Below, in pieces: positions 5,969 to 8,129 of a stretch of DNA of 8,129 bases (position 1 is the first letter of the stretch; each line of letters starts with the position of its first letter). Both the position numbers and the translations under genes were made by a program. The stretch is taken from the NCBI GenBank assembly GCA_002391555.1, contig DGFG01000034.1, positions 6,380 through 14,508 on the forward strand, given 5' to 3'. Origin of the DNA: Firmicutes bacterium UBA3906 (GTDB taxonomy: Bacteria > Bacillota > Clostridia > Caldicoprobacterales > DTU083). The notes beneath the pieces were generated by a model. That model did not search any database. It saw only the letters and a program-made list of their open reading frames with translations, and had not been told where the DNA came from.

Positions 5969-7198
5969 TTACCTTACGATAGTCATATTAAAGGCCTGAA
6001 TAAAGGAGGCCTCTCCTACATAAAAATGTTCATTTTCAAAGGTCCCAATATAGTCCTCTCCTAGCATCTTGTAGATGTGAGACCTCATTGTAAACTCAGG
6101 CAGCCTGCCTACTATTTTTTCTCCATCAAAAAGAAAGGCAAGCTGGACAGGGGCTGCAAAACTCCCATCGGCTGTAAAATCACCGCCGGAGCTTATTTCA
6201 ATCAAAATCGCCGGCCTAGCTCCTAATGCCAGTCCTAAATCCTTGGAATCCACTTCAAAATGGATGGGGGCGCCTGACAGAGATGGAATATCATCATAGC
6301 TACCAGAGGCTGCTCCAGTATGGGGCAAATTATAGGCTTTGGCACTGCGCCTGTCGGTAAAGACAGCCTTTAAGTTGCCCTTTTCTACTAGGGTATAGGA
6401 ATCCTTTTCTCTTACTATGCCCTCCATATCGAAAAAGGGGCTAAAATTATACAAAGGGTTTCTATTTTGCTTTATTGTAATTTTTTCATTAAAGAGCCTT
6501 TCATTTAGCCGGCCAGAAAATATGGAGCTACCTGTTGCATACCTTTCCCCATTTAGGCACTGAGACAAAAAGCCCCTTAGTTCACCAAGCCCTAGGCTTA
6601 TTATAGGTAGCTTTTCATCCTCAGGTAGGTCAACAGGATTTTTATAGGCTTTTAAAAGGCCATCATTAAAGGCCCAAAACCTATCAATATCAAAGGAACG
6701 CCCAAGATAGCCTAGCATACCATCAAAGAGGTTGGCTGACCTGTTTTCTTTTAATAGGAGGCCAAGGGAAAGATAGGCATCCCTGTACTCTAGGTCTAGC
6801 CCCTCTGTATTTTTCATCCTGTAGCAGATCTTGTTGGTACTTATACCCTCACTAAAGTCAAAGTCTGGGTAGTCCTTTCTTAGCCTGGCCAATACCTCCT
6901 CTGTCATGGAGAGAAGGTCCTCATCACTGACAATCTTTACACTATAATCTCTATGGACCTTTTGATTCTTTACAGGCTCAAAGGGGTAATCTACATTAGT
7001 AGCCAGGTTTTGGATGGCACCATTTACCAGCTTTTCATCGGCTATAGAACCTATGGCTCCTGAGATACCGATTTTACCATCCTTGTATACCCGTACACCC
7101 TTTCTTTCTATATCCTTGGTCCTTACAGCATTGGCCCTCGTGTTTAGAATTCTTATGGTTGTTTCCTTTTCTTCTATACTTATAAACTCTTTTATCAT
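5969..7198 (-). CDS. tldE: TldE/PmbA-type subunit of a TldD/TldE protease
   Basis: This 409-residue protein belongs to the TldD/PmbA family but lacks the HExxxH metal motif, as expected for TldE. In the characterised E. coli complex, TldE pairs with the zinc-bearing TldD and the heterodimer cuts unfolded peptides in its inner chamber, including microcin B17 precursor and the antitoxin CcdA. The N-terminal domain begins with a strand-rich part containing KGVRVYKDGKIGISGA (33-48). The C-terminal half carries the family's beta-rich region with LPHTGAASGSYDD and the end segment GSFAAPVQLAFLFDGEKI. The length is slightly below the roughly 450 residues of E. coli PmbA. Assignment rests on these patterns and on the upstream tldD-like gene, whose stop is 16 nt away. 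GGAGG (7213-7209) lies 10 nt before the ATG, so the two are surely co-transcribed. The natural peptide substrate is unknown and no precursor peptide gene is visible. Confidence 0.88.
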   Translation of the reverse strand: MIKEFISIEEKETTIRILNTRANAVRTKDIERKGVRVYKDGKIGISGAIGSIADEKLVNGAIQNLATNVDYPFEPVKNQKVHRDYSVKIVSDEDLLSMTEEVLARLRKDYPDFDFSEGISTNKICYRMKNTEGLDLEYRDAYLSLGLLLKENRSANLFDGMLGYLGRSFDIDRFWAFNDGLLKAYKNPVDLPEDEKLPIISLGLGELRGFLSQCLNGERYATGSSIFSGRLNERLFNEKITIKQNRNPLYNFSPFFDMEGIVREKDSYTLVEKGNLKAVFTDRRSAKAYNLPHTGAASGSYDDIPSLSGAPIHFEVDSKDLGLALGARPAILIEISSGGDFTADGSFAAPVQLAFLFDGEKIVGRLPEFTMRSHIYKMLGEDYIGTFENEHFYVGEASFIQAFNMTIVR

Positions 7199-7214
7199 AT
7201 TCTAAGGTCCTCCA

Positions 7215-8129
7215 TTATTGTACAGATAGTTTTTTAACCCTGGTATAGGGGCCGCCAAAGCCCACGGGCAGCGGATACTGTTCCATCTTGCCACAGCCAC
7301 CACCGACAAAGCTTAAAATCTCAAACTCCTGGCTGACTGCATCAACATCGGCAAGGGTTTTAAAGACACTACCTGTTACAACTGATACCCTAACAGGCTT
7401 GGTTATCCTACCCTCTTCTATCATGTATGCCCTGGCTGGAGCAATTGTAAAGGTGGACATACCTGAGCCATGTTTTATGTTATCGATAAATATACCCCTA
7501 TCAATCTCACCTATAATCTCTGCTAAGGGCCTTGTCCCCTTTTCTATATAGGTTGTGGTCATCCGTACGATGGGCTCAAACTCAAAGTTTATTGCCCTGG
7601 CATTAGCAGTTAGACCCTCTGCAAGGGCGACACTAGTCTCTGTACTGTGGAGCCTAGCTCTTAGCTTGCCATCCTTTATAATGTAGGTCTTTCTAGCCCT
7701 GGTCCCCTCATCATCATAAGGTGTATATCCACTACCTAGGATATTACCATCATCTATTATGGTCAAAAGGTCCTGGCCTATGACCTTGCCTAAAGCCCAC
7801 TCAGCCCGCATGGTTTCATCTCCAACCATAAAGTCCGATTCACTCTTGTGGCCAAAGCTCTCATGAGTAAAAACCCCCGTTGCCTCAGGTCCTAAAAGGA
7901 CAGTATAATCACCTGGCTCAACAGGCTGGGCCTCTTTTACAAATTCTATACTCTTGTCTATCTGGTCAGTAAAATGTGCCTTTAGATCAGTTAGGTCTTG
8001 ATAGTAGCTAGCAGCCTTTGAAACAGTACCCTTGTCCTTGTTTTCACCATAAGCCATATCAAGATTTAGCCTAATTCCACAAAGCTGCTTGTCAAAGACT
8101 AGGGCAGTACCCTTGGAGGAATATATGGA
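7215..8129 (-). CDS. tldD: TldD metalloprotease subunit (5' end outside the window)
   Basis: The frame is open from the window edge, so this is the C-terminal 304 residues of a protein usually about 460-480 long; the ATG at 8055-8057 is internal, since family-like sequence (YSSKGTALVFDKQLCGIRL) continues upstream of it. TldD is the catalytic zinc subunit of the TldD/TldE protease. The zinc motif HESFGH (codons at 7865-7848) matches the family HExxxH and is followed by KSESD, like the usual GLEGD. The fourth ligand cysteine sits in GGCGKMEQ (codon 7293-7295) near the C-terminus, followed by the conserved LPVGFGGP. Between them are GSGYTPYDDEGTRARKT, which resembles the family's substrate-loop segment, and GSGMSTFTIAPARAYMIEEG. 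All catalytic residues are therefore present. It is the first visible gene of a two-gene operon with tldE; its promoter and start lie beyond 8129. Confidence 0.93.
   Translation of the reverse strand, partial: SIYSSKGTALVFDKQLCGIRLNLDMAYGENKDKGTVSKAASYYQDLTDLKAHFTDQIDKSIEFVKEAQPVEPGDYTVLLGPEATGVFTHESFGHKSESDFMVGDETMRAEWALGKVIGQDLLTIIDDGNILGSGYTPYDDEGTRARKTYIIKDGKLRARLHSTETSVALAEGLTANARAINFEFEPIVRMTTTYIEKGTRPLAEIIGEIDRGIFIDNIKHGSGMSTFTIAPARAYMIEEGRITKPVRVSVVTGSVFKTLADVDAVSQEFEILSFVGGGCGKMEQYPLPVGFGGPYTRVKKLSVQ

Overview
The window comes from an AT-rich, low-GC Gram-positive anaerobe, most likely a clostridium or a member of the Tissierellia. The basis is the sigma-A type promoters, GGAGG ribosome binding sites, intrinsic terminators with T-runs, frequent ATA/AGG/CTA codons, a B12-dependent (class II) ribonucleotide reductase and an amino-acid-degrading PLP lyase. 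The species cannot be fixed from this sequence. Every recognisable gene is on the minus strand, so the window is described from its right end in transcription order.

8129-5969 holds a tldD-tldE pair, with tldD cut by the window edge. The two genes lie 16 bases apart and encode the two halves of a TldD/TldE zinc protease. 5968-5709 is a spacer with interleaved inverted repeats and a strong promoter for mscL. 5708-5304 is mscL, the large-conductance mechanosensitive channel, closed by a strong hairpin terminator (5223-5267).

5219-5168 is the control region of nrdJ. A near-consensus extended -10 promoter overlaps two NrdR-box-like palindromes spaced 31 bp centre to centre, the classic arrangement for repression of ribonucleotide reductase genes. 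5153-2199 is nrdJ, followed by its own terminator (2134-2168).

2053-1870 is a promoter plus a leader of about 150 nt that contains an intrinsic terminator before the start codon, so the next gene looks controlled by attenuation. That gene (1869-421) is a beta-eliminating lyase of the tryptophanase/tyrosine phenol-lyase family. It keeps most catalytic residues, including the tyrosine phenol-lyase type substrate residues, but has Leu where the family has the Arg that contacts the PLP 3'-oxygen.

420-1 carries two short gene remnants on the same strand: a headless 35-codon fragment, and an 80-codon frame cut off from its ATG by an in-frame TAG. They end at a 10-bp terminator hairpin. The lyase and the remnants probably form one transcription unit.

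The window is mostly housekeeping and catabolic genes, each with its own promoter or terminator. No mobile element, CRISPR array, rRNA or tRNA was seen. The least explained parts are the lyase leader, the altered lyase active site, the small-gene remnants and the repeat block upstream of mscL.
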